NCBI GenBank assembly: GCA_937935205.1
Contig: CALGXU010000078.1
Location: 1 to 5,191, forward strand
Source of the DNA: an uncultured Rothia sp.
GTDB taxonomy: Bacteria > Actinomycetota > Actinomycetes > Actinomycetales > Micrococcaceae
DNA: 5,191 nt
Direction of reading: 5' to 3'
Below, one piece after another: positions 1-5,191 of the stretch. The notes below the pieces were generated by a model. That model saw only the letters and a list, made by a program, of their open reading frames with translations, was not told the DNA's origin and did no database searches. The number at the start of each line of letters is the position of its first letter. Position 1 is the stretch's first letter. Position numbers and translations under genes: made by a program.

Positions 1-453
1 ATCGGCGCCGAGAACTTCAGCCTCAAGACCGGCAACGACCGCATCATCATCACCCACGCACTGCACATTGCAGTCAAGCTCGCCGAAGCTGAGGGTGTCA
101 CCCTTGAACTGGTTGGCGGCCAGCTGCGCAAGATGACCTGGGCTGCTGTTGGTGCACGCGCCGCAGAGCACTTCGGCACCATGCGCCCCGATATTGCTTT
201 CATCGGTGCCAACGGCATTGAAGCCCACTTCGGCATCTCCACCCCCGGCATGAACGAAGCCATCGTTAAGACCGCAATTTGCAAGGCAGCCCGCCGCGTG
301 GTCTTGCTCTGTGACTCCGCGAAGTTCGGTCAGGAATCCCTGGTCCGCTTCGCTGGATTTGAGGATATTGACACCCTCATTACTGATCGCGAGCCCGAAG
401 GTGCCCTCCGTCAGGCACTCGAGGCCGCAAATGTTGAGATTGTGATTGCCTAA
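1..453 (+). CDS. fruR: DeoR-family transcriptional regulator, C-terminal part (FruR-like, 5' end outside window)
   Basis: The reading frame is open from the first base, so this is the last 150 codons of a longer gene; family members are usually about 250 residues. What remains is the sugar-phosphate-sensing DeoR C-terminal domain. Visible landmarks, counted from the first codon here, are an LVGGQLR-type strand and turn (37-43), FIGANGIEAHFGISTPGMNE (67-86, the conserved FxGAxGI...TP block), an EAIVKTAICKAARRVVLLCDSAKFG-like segment (86-110) with the conserved DSxKFG (105-110), and DTLITD (124-129) near the end. The N-terminal winged-helix DNA-binding domain is outside the window. In the family, this domain binds a phosphorylated sugar and releases DNA. 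The direct link to fruK and fruA suggests a fructose-operon regulator responding to fructose 1-phosphate or a related ester. That ligand is inferred from context. The family call is firm; the symbol rests on neighbours. Confidence 0.9.
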   Translation: MGAENFSLKTGNDRIIITHALHIAVKLAEAEGVTLELVGGQLRKMTWAAVGARAAEHFGTMRPDIAFIGANGIEAHFGISTPGMNEAIVKTAICKAARRVVLLCDSAKFGQESLVRFAGFEDIDTLITDREPEGALRQALEAANVEIVIA

Positions 454-1403
454 TGATTATTACTTTGACCGCTAACCCCAGCCTGGACCGCACCATTGAA
501 CTCGGTGCACCCCTGGCTCACGGTGCCGTGCAGCGTGCTGTTGGTGCTGTACAGGATCCCGGTGGCAAGGGCGTGAATATTTCCCGCGCTCTGCAGGTTT
601 CCGGTGTGCCGACCCTCGCCATTGTGCCCGGTGAAGCCACCGACCCGGTGCTGACCGCACTGCAGGCTGTGGACGTTGAGTTTGCTAACCTGCCCACCGG
701 TGAGCCGATTCGCTCCAACATCACCGTGGTTGATCCGGATGGCACCACCACCAAGCTGAACGCCCCCGGCACCGTTTTTGACGCTGAACTGCGTCAGAAG
801 CTGGATGCGCTGGTGGTTGAGCGTTCCAAGGGCGCCGACTGGGTGGTTCTGGCTGGTTCGCTGCCTCCGGGCCTGGAGCCGACCTACTATTCCGAGCTGG
901 TGGCGGCACTGCGCGCCTCCGGCTACGCGGGCAAGATCGCTATCGATACCTCTGAGGCACCGCTGATTGCTACCGTCGCCGGTGAGCACAAGCCCACCCT
1001 GATTAAGCCCAACTCGGAGGAGCTGGCTCAGCTGACCGGTAGCGATAACTGGGAGGAGCTGGAGGCTAGCCCCGAGCTGACCGCCCGCACCGCCCAGAAG
1101 CTGCTCGGCGACGGCATCGAGTACGTGCTTGCCACCCTCGGCGGCGGCGGCGCAGTGCTGGTCACTGAGCAGGGTATCTGGCACGCTGTGCACGAGCCGA
1201 TTCAGGTTCGTAGCACTGTGGGTGCCGGTGACTCGTCGCTGTCCGGTTTCTTGATTGCTCACACTCGTGGTGAGGATGCCCCCGGTTGCCTGGTTCAGGC
1301 GGTAGCTCACGGTTCGGCGGCTGCTGCTCTGCCCGGTACCCGCATGCCTTCGTTGGAGCAGACCACTCCTGAGAAGGTCACTGTTCGTCAGCTGCAGCTC
1401 TAA
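453..1403 (+). CDS. fruK: 1-phosphofructokinase (PfkB/ribokinase family)
   Basis: This complete 316-residue protein has the usual FruK length. FruK is cytoplasmic and uses ATP to convert fructose 1-phosphate, the product of the fructose PTS, to fructose 1,6-bisphosphate. The N-terminus (MIITLTANPSLD) is the classic FruK start and fixes the initiation codon. Further landmarks are the substrate-binding GGKGVN (37-42), AGSLPPG (134-140), KPNSEEL (185-191), and the PfkB signature VGAGDS (256-261), where Asp260 is the expected catalytic base and the GAGD turn forms the anion hole. The start codon overlaps the regulator's stop as TAATG, and there is no strong Shine-Dalgarno sequence just upstream, so translation is probably coupled to the regulator. 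The downstream fructose permease supports fructose 1-phosphate over tagatose 6-phosphate as substrate. No truncation or missing key residue is seen. Confidence 0.96.
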   Translation: MIITLTANPSLDRTIELGAPLAHGAVQRAVGAVQDPGGKGVNISRALQVSGVPTLAIVPGEATDPVLTALQAVDVEFANLPTGEPIRSNITVVDPDGTTTKLNAPGTVFDAELRQKLDALVVERSKGADWVVLAGSLPPGLEPTYYSELVAALRASGYAGKIAIDTSEAPLIATVAGEHKPTLIKPNSEELAQLTGSDNWEELEASPELTARTAQKLLGDGIEYVLATLGGGGAVLVTEQGIWHAVHEPIQVRSTVGAGDSSLSGFLIAHTRGEDAPGCLVQAVAHGSAAAALPGTRMPSLEQTTPEKVTVRQLQL

Positions 1404-1418
1404 AGCTCTAATTGGGCT
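1404..1418 (+). other. Small stem-loop directly after fruK, followed by a short T run
   Basis: Right after the fruK stop, AGCTC (1404-1408) can pair with GGGCT (1414-1418), including one G-T pair, across a five-base loop. GTTTT (1419-1423) follows. The shape resembles a minimal intrinsic terminator, but the stem is only five pairs and the T run is short, so it would be inefficient at best. It may be chance. Confidence 0.2.
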
Positions 1419-1428
1419 GTTTTCGCAC

Positions 1429-1466
1429 CTCCAGCTTTTATTCTCAGAAGGGAATATAAGCTGGGG
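1429..1466 (+). promoter_or_regulatory. Long stem-loop between fruK and fruA (attenuator, mRNA stabiliser or operator)
   Basis: The arms 1429-1445 and 1450-1466 pair over 17 positions with a single T-T mismatch (1438/1457) and two G-T pairs, closed by the tetraloop AGAA (1446-1449). The core is CCAGC...GCTGG. No T run follows, so it is not a classic intrinsic terminator. Lying 25 bp after fruK and well before fruA, it could protect the upstream mRNA from 3' decay, partly terminate transcription to set the fruK-to-fruA ratio, or act as DNA as a binding site for the DeoR-type regulator. The structure is seen directly; the function is inferred. A second, four-pair stem (1467-1470 with 1476-1479) follows immediately, and a GCGGCCGC palindrome spans 1477-1484. 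Confidence 0.5.
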
Positions 1467-1583
1467 CGCTACCTAAGCGGCCGCACGCATATACGAACAC
1501 AACACACACAGTGCACACACTTTGAACTCATGTAGGGGAGAAACTCGGCACCGCTGAGCGAATCCCCGCCCCAACACATACCC
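1467..1583 (+). other. Untranslated leader upstream of fruA, CA-rich
   Basis: This non-coding stretch contains a CA-rich tract (1496-1520, mostly CA/ACA units around the palindrome GTGCAC at 1511-1516) and then a G/A-rich segment. I found no convincing paired -35 and -10 boxes. TTGAAC (1522-1527) resembles a -35 box, but no TAnnnT hexamer sits at the right distance. The region has no usable open reading frame. Either fruA is read through from the fruR-fruK transcript, or its own promoter has a sequence I cannot recognise. The low-structure CA-rich segment may keep the leader single-stranded. Confidence 0.4.
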
Positions 1584-1590
1584 GAGGAGG
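1584..1590 (+). promoter_or_regulatory. Ribosome binding site of fruA
   Basis: GAGGAGG lies four bases before the ATG at 1595 and is a near-perfect Shine-Dalgarno sequence. It is much stronger than anything ahead of fruK or ptsI. This supports the chosen start and suggests high, independent translation of the permease. Confidence 0.85.
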
Positions 1591-1594
1591 GAAT

Positions 1595-3589
1595 ATGTCT
1601 GATCTGATTACCGCAGATCTCGTCCTGTTGGACGAGAATCTCGGTGAGACCCGATTCGACGTAATTGCCAAGCTCGCCCAGGCAGTCGTAAATGCCGGAC
1701 GCGCTACCGACTTCGAGCAGCTCTACGCGGCTGCCGAGGCACGTGAATCCAAGACCGACACCGGTATCCCCGGCGGTATTGCGATTCCGCACTGCCGTAG
1801 CGCCGCCGTCACCGAGCCGACCCTGGCAATGGCACGCCCCAACCCGGCAGTTTCCTTCGGCGCAAAGGACGGCCCCGCCGACCTGATTTTCTTCATCGCT
1901 GCACCCGATGGCGCTGACCAGGCTCACCTGAAGCTACTCTCCACCCTGGCACGCTCCCTGATGAAGAAGAGCTTCACCGCGTCCCTGCGCGAAGCCTCCT
2001 CGGCTGAAGAGATCGTTGAGCTGGTCAACGGCGCGCTCGGCGTGGGCGAGAAGAAGGAAGAGGCTAAGCCCGCCGCTGCACCTGCCGCCTCCGCTCAGGA
2101 AGCCCCCGCTGCTTCGGCTCCGGTGAAGAAGATTGTTGCTGTGACCGCATGCCCCACCGGTATCGCTCACACCTACATGGCTGCGGACGCCCTCAAGTAC
2201 GCTGCTGAAGAGCTCGGTTACGACCTGAAGGTTGAGACTCAGGGCTCCTCGGGTAATGAGAAGCTGACCCAGGCTGATATTGATGCCGCAGACGCCGTGA
2301 TTTTCGCGGTGTCCGTGAACGTGCGTGAGCGTAACCGCTTCGCAGGTAAGCCCTTTGTTGAGTCTCCCGTCAAGCGCGGTATTGACGAGCCTAAGGAAAT
2401 GATCGCGGAGGCTCTGGCTGAGGCTGAGAACCCCAACGGTGCACGCGTTGCCGCTGCCGCATCCAGCGGTGAGGACAGCGCAGGCGCTACCGAAGGCGCT
2501 TGGGGCTCGCGCATCTACAAGGCCGTGATGACCGGTATCTCCTACATGATTCCGTTCGTTGCTGCCGGCGGTATTCTGGTCGCCCTGGGCTTCGTTTTCG
2601 AGGCAATTACGATGCCGAACCTTGGCGATGTGAACACCAAGGCGATTCTCGACTCGGCAACCCTGTTCAACCTCGGTGACGTGCACTGGACCCTGTACCT
2701 GGGTGCTGTTCTGCAGACCATCGGTGGTTTCGGCCTGAGTCTGATGGTTCCGGCTCTTGCCGCGTACATTGCGTACGGTTTGGCTCAGCGTCCCGGTATC
2801 GCTCCGGGCTTTATCGCCGGTTCGGTGGCTCTTGCCGTGAACGCGGGCTTCCTCGGCGGTATTGTTGGCGGTATTCTCGCCGGTCTGATTGCGTATGCTC
2901 TGGGCACCCTGAAGCTGCCCCGCTGGCTTGGCTCGATGATGCCCGTGGTCGTCACCCCGCTGGTGACTTCTCTGGTTGCCGGCCTGGTGATGTACCTGCT
3001 GCTCGGTGCGCCCCTGGCTTGGGTTATGACCACCCTACAGGATTGGCTGACCTCCATGTCTGGCGGCTCCGCTCTGCTGCTGGGTCTGATCCTGGGCGCC
3101 ATGATGGCTTCTGACCTGGGCGGCCCCATCAACAAGGCTGCTTACCTCTTCGCAACCGCTGGTCTGTCCTCGGGTGCGACCGTGAACCAGGAAATCATGG
3201 CTGCCGTCATTATCTCCGGTATGGTTCCGCCGCTGGCTATGGCGCTGGCAACCACCCTGCGCCCCAAGCTGTTCAACGAGAACGAGCGTGAGAACGGTAA
3301 GGCTGCGTGGCTGCTGGGTGCATCCTTCATCTCTGAGGGCGCTATTCCCTTCGCTTCGGCTGATCCGGCTCGTGTGATTCCTTCGACCATTGTTGGTGGC
3401 GCTATCGCCGGTGCAATCTCGATGGGTGCGCACGTGGCTTCTCCGGCTCCGCACGGTGGTATTTGGATTATTGGTCTGGCGCAGAACCCGCTGATGTTCC
3501 TGGTGGCTGTTGTTGCCGGTACCGTTGTTTCGGCGCTGCTGTACGTGGTGCTGAAGTCCCTGGGTGCCCGTTCTAAGGCATCCGCATAA
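1595..3589 (+). CDS. fruA: PTS fructose transporter, EIIABC in one chain
   Basis: This complete 664-residue membrane permease (also called ptsF in corynebacteria) imports fructose and phosphorylates it to fructose 1-phosphate. Domain order is IIA, IIB, IIC. The fructose/mannitol-type IIA domain (about 3-148) carries the phosphorylated histidine in GIAIPHCRS (His66). An Ala/Pro/Glu/Lys-rich linker (about 150-178) leads to IIB-Fru (about 179-275), whose KIVAVTACPTGIAHTYMA block places the phosphocysteine at Cys186. A second Ala/Gly/Ser-rich linker (about 277-303) precedes IIC (about 304-655), which has many hydrophobic membrane segments and the family motifs DLGGPINKAAY (507-517), SEGAIPFA (580-587) and APHGG (618-622). 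There is no fused HPr-like (FPr) domain, unlike enterobacterial FruB, so a separate HPr must donate phosphate. The strong upstream Shine-Dalgarno sequence supports the start. The protein looks intact; a mannose-type specificity cannot be excluded, but fruK next door favours fructose. Confidence 0.96.
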   Translation: MSDLITADLVLLDENLGETRFDVIAKLAQAVVNAGRATDFEQLYAAAEARESKTDTGIPGGIAIPHCRSAAVTEPTLAMARPNPAVSFGAKDGPADLIFFIAAPDGADQAHLKLLSTLARSLMKKSFTASLREASSAEEIVELVNGALGVGEKKEEAKPAAAPAASAQEAPAASAPVKKIVAVTACPTGIAHTYMAADALKYAAEELGYDLKVETQGSSGNEKLTQADIDAADAVIFAVSVNVRERNRFAGKPFVESPVKRGIDEPKEMIAEALAEAENPNGARVAAAASSGEDSAGATEGAWGSRIYKAVMTGISYMIPFVAAGGILVALGFVFEAITMPNLGDVNTKAILDSATLFNLGDVHWTLYLGAVLQTIGGFGLSLMVPALAAYIAYGLAQRPGIAPGFIAGSVALAVNAGFLGGIVGGILAGLIAYALGTLKLPRWLGSMMPVVVTPLVTSLVAGLVMYLLLGAPLAWVMTTLQDWLTSMSGGSALLLGLILGAMMASDLGGPINKAAYLFATAGLSSGATVNQEIMAAVIISGMVPPLAMALATTLRPKLFNENERENGKAAWLLGASFISEGAIPFASADPARVIPSTIVGGAIAGAISMGAHVASPAPHGGIWIIGLAQNPLMFLVAVVAGTVVSALLYVVLKSLGARSKASA

Positions 3590-3689
3590 AGGCCGTATAA
3601 CCTCACCTTCATTTGATCGTCTGTTTGCAGGCGTGAGCGTGAAAAAACACGTTACACTGTAGACAAACCACAGATAGGACATGAACTCT
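3590..3689 (+). promoter_or_regulatory. fruA-ptsI intergenic region: candidate ptsI promoter and operator
   Basis: No T-tailed terminator for fruA is visible. Two hexamers resemble -10 boxes: TATAAC (3596-3601) and TACACT (3653-3658). Neither has a good -35 box at 16-18 bp; TTGCAG (3625-3630) is 22 bp from the second. Inverted repeats are dense here. GTGAGCGTG (3633-3641) pairs with CACGTTACAC (3648-3657, one bulged A) around an A6 loop. GTTTG (3623-3627) faces CAAAC (3664-3668). CTGTAG (3657-3662) faces CCACAG (3668-3673) with one mismatch. Such repeats over a possible -10 box fit a repressor-controlled promoter, perhaps a DeoR-type target. The repeats are seen; the promoter and operator roles are inferred. 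Confidence 0.4.
3676..3679 (+). promoter_or_regulatory. Ribosome binding site deciding the ptsI start
   Basis: AGGA lies one base before the ATG at 3681 and ten bases before the in-frame ATG at 3690. A one-base spacer is too short for initiation, so the second ATG, giving the N-terminus MTTYKGVGV, is preferred over MNSMTTYKGVGV. The motif is weaker than that of fruA. Confidence 0.6.
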
Positions 3690-5191
3690 ATGACTACCTA
3701 CAAGGGCGTCGGCGTATACGCCGGCCGCGTTATTGGCCCCGTTCTTCAGATGCCTAAGCCCATCGAGGAACCCAAGGACGGTCTGCGTCTGAGCGGCGAG
3801 ACCGCTGAGGCTGCAGCACAGCGCATTAAGGACGCATCGGTCCGCGTCAAGGAAGACCTGCTGGCTCGCGCAGAGAACGCAAGCCGTGACGGTAAGGCTG
3901 TTCTGAAGTCCACTTCTCAGATGGCTACCGACCGTGCACTCATCAAGAGTGCTATCAAGCTGGTTGAGACTCAGGAGATGGCTCCCGAGCGCGCAATCTG
4001 GGAGGCTGCGACCTCCTTCGCAGACCAGATGGCTGCCCTGGGCGGCTACATGGCTGAGCGCGTTACCGACATCCACGACGTGCGTGCCCGCATCGTTGCT
4101 GAGCTGACCGGCCAGCAGGCTCCCGGCATCCCCGTTTCTGACGAGCCGTTCATCCTGGCTGCTATTGACCTGGCACCGGCCGACACCGCAACCCTGGACC
4201 CCGAGAAGGTTATCGCCCTGATTACCTCCGATGGTGGCCCCCAGGCGCACACCGCTATTCTGGCTCGCGGCCTGGGCCTGCCCGCTATTGTGGCGGCTAA
4301 GGGCGTGACCGATATTGCTGACGGCACCGTCGTGTACGTGGACTCCAACGAAGGCATCGTTGACACCGAGCCCACCGACGCTGACCGCGAGGCAGCTATC
4401 AAGTACGCAAACCGCAAGCCTGTCGCTGACTTCGACGGCAAGGGTGTGCTGGCTGACGGCACCCGCGTTGAGCTGTACGCAAACGTTGGTGACGGTAAGT
4501 CCGCTGAGAAGGCTGCAAGCCTGAAGGCTGAGGGTGTTGGCCTGCTCCGCACCGAGTTCGGCTTCCTGGGCCACGACGCTGAGCCTTCCATCGAGACTCA
4601 GGCTAAGACCTACAAGTCCGTGTTTGACGCATTCCCCGGCAAGCACATCGTGGTTCGTACCCTGGACGCTGGCGCTGACAAGCCCCTGCCGTTCCTGAAC
4701 GTGAACCCCGAAGAGAACCCCGCACTGGGTGTTCGCGGTTTCCGTACCGACTGGACCGTTCCGGGCGTTCTGACCCGCCAGCTGGAGGCTATTAAGGCCG
4801 CTTCGGAGAACTCCGACGCTGACATCTGGGTGATGGCTCCGATGATTTCGACCACCTCCGAGGCACGCAACTTCGCGAACATGCTCAAGGAGATTGGCCT
4901 GCCCGTTCACGGTGTGATGGTTGAGACCCCCGCAGCTGTGATGAACGCTGAGGCTATCTTGGGCGAGGTCGACTTCGTGTCCATCGGCACCAACGACCTG
5001 ACCCAGTACACCATGGCGGCTGACCGTCTGCTGGGCGACCTGGCGCACCTGAACAACCCCTGGCAGCCTGCAGTGCTGAAGATGATCAAGATGACCGTTG
5101 AGGGTGCTCAGCGTGCATCGGTCACCGCGGGTAAGAAGAAGTACGTGAGCGTCTGTGGTGAGGCTGCGGCTGACCCGGCTCTGGCTGTTGT
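3690..5191 (+). CDS. ptsI: PTS Enzyme I (phosphoenolpyruvate-protein phosphotransferase), 3' end outside window
   Basis: The frame stays open to the right edge, giving 500 complete codons of a protein usually about 550-575 residues long. Enzyme I is the cytoplasmic general PTS protein that autophosphorylates from phosphoenolpyruvate and passes phosphate to HPr. The N-terminal HPr-binding and phosphohistidine domains (about 1-225) include GGPQAHTAILAR (182-193), with His187 as the phosphorylated residue. The PEP-binding TIM-barrel domain begins near 250 and shows the expected LLRTEF (285-290), VVRTLDAGADKPLPF (321-335), a PALGVRGFR block (344-352), VETPAA (411-416), SIGTNDLTQYTMAADR (431-446) and VCGE (488-491) with the conserved Cys489. 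These match the PEP- and Mg-binding residues of the family. One departure is Gln in place of the usual Thr two residues before the active histidine. Placement directly after fruA couples the general PTS to the fructose system; ptsH (HPr) may follow. An upstream in-frame ATG at 3681 is an alternative start. Confidence 0.96.
   Translation, partial: MTTYKGVGVYAGRVIGPVLQMPKPIEEPKDGLRLSGETAEAAAQRIKDASVRVKEDLLARAENASRDGKAVLKSTSQMATDRALIKSAIKLVETQEMAPERAIWEAATSFADQMAALGGYMAERVTDIHDVRARIVAELTGQQAPGIPVSDEPFILAAIDLAPADTATLDPEKVIALITSDGGPQAHTAILARGLGLPAIVAAKGVTDIADGTVVYVDSNEGIVDTEPTDADREAAIKYANRKPVADFDGKGVLADGTRVELYANVGDGKSAEKAASLKAEGVGLLRTEFGFLGHDAEPSIETQAKTYKSVFDAFPGKHIVVRTLDAGADKPLPFLNVNPEENPALGVRGFRTDWTVPGVLTRQLEAIKAASENSDADIWVMAPMISTTSEARNFANMLKEIGLPVHGVMVETPAAVMNAEAILGEVDFVSIGTNDLTQYTMAADRLLGDLAHLNNPWQPAVLKMIKMTVEGAQRASVTAGKKKYVSVCGEAAADPALAV
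3710..3723. repeat. Perfect 14-bp palindrome within the first codons of ptsI
   Basis: CGGCGTATACGCCG reads identically on both strands and covers codons 7-12 of ptsI from the 3690 start. The two flanking positions add a G-T and a G-C pair (3708-3725). It could form a GC-rich hairpin near the start codon that affects translation, or be a protein-binding site overlapping the gene. It could equally be a coincidence of Gly/Val/Ala codons, since the protein sequence there (GVGVYAGR) is ordinary for Enzyme I. Confidence 0.4.

Noticed and set aside
450..1310. Long open frame on the - strand opposite fruK
   Set aside because: It lies entirely over a gene with clear PfkB motifs, its translation is low-complexity Gly/Gln/Leu-rich with no recognisable motif, and such mirror frames are common in GC-rich coding DNA.
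1455..1460. TATAAG as a -10 box for fruA
   Set aside because: It is part of the long stem-loop arm and has no -35-like hexamer at 16-18 bp upstream.
1477..1484. GCGGCCGC palindrome as a functional site
   Set aside because: An eight-base GC palindrome is easily found by chance in GC-rich DNA; it matches a restriction site, but nothing suggests a biological role.
1530..1535. ATG-TAG start-stop pair in the fruA leader as a minimal upstream reading frame
   Set aside because: No Shine-Dalgarno sequence lies at a suitable distance upstream, and ATGTAG is expected by chance.
1934..2686. Long open frame on the - strand opposite the fruA IIB region
   Set aside because: It overlaps conserved IIA, IIB and IIC coding sequence and has no motif or ribosome binding site of its own that I can see.
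3638..3651. CGTG-A6-CACG as a CRP/GlxR-type cAMP-receptor site
   Set aside because: CRP-family sites have the form TGTG-N8-CACA; here the spacing is six and the outer bases do not fit, so it is only described as an inverted repeat.
3609..5048. 479-codon open frame on the - strand opposite ptsI
   Set aside because: The + strand encodes unmistakable Enzyme I throughout; the reverse translation is rich in Ser, Leu, Gly, Val and His with no domain pattern, as expected for a codon-bias shadow.

Overview
The window is a stretch of fructose phosphotransferase (PTS) genes from a high-GC Gram-positive bacterium. All genes lie on the + strand. By eye, base composition is moderately GC-rich, coding DNA is dense, and the start sites that have a visible ribosome binding site use a GGAGG or AGGA motif. 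The gene set (DeoR-type regulator, 1-phosphofructokinase, a single-chain EIIABC, Enzyme I) is the arrangement known from Actinobacteria such as corynebacteria and Micrococcaceae. A Rothia- or Arthrobacter-like micrococcal host is my best guess, but it rests on style and context and not on a search.

Layout. Positions 1-453 hold the C-terminal part of a DeoR-family repressor (FruR-like), cut by the left edge. Its stop overlaps by one base (TAATG) the start of fruK (453-1403), a complete 1-phosphofructokinase. A 191-bp gap follows, with a strong stem-loop close after fruK and then a CA-rich leader. Next comes fruA/ptsF (1595-3589), a complete three-domain fructose permease with domain order IIA-IIB-IIC. 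After a 100-bp gap with several inverted repeats and weak promoter-like hexamers comes ptsI (start most likely 3690), encoding the general PTS Enzyme I. It is cut by the right edge after 500 codons.

How they work together. Enzyme I takes phosphate from phosphoenolpyruvate and passes it to HPr, which is not in this window and may lie just downstream. HPr phosphorylates the IIA domain of FruA (His66), which passes phosphate to the IIB cysteine (Cys186). The IIC membrane domain imports fructose while it becomes fructose 1-phosphate. FruK then makes fructose 1,6-bisphosphate for glycolysis. The regulator presumably senses a fructose-derived sugar phosphate and controls the operon.

This is a well-understood pathway and I see no new system. 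The points worth a second look are non-coding: the hairpin between fruK and fruA, the inverted repeats ahead of ptsI, and a perfect 14-bp palindrome inside the first codons of ptsI. One protein-level point is a Gln in place of the usual Thr next to the Enzyme I active-site histidine.
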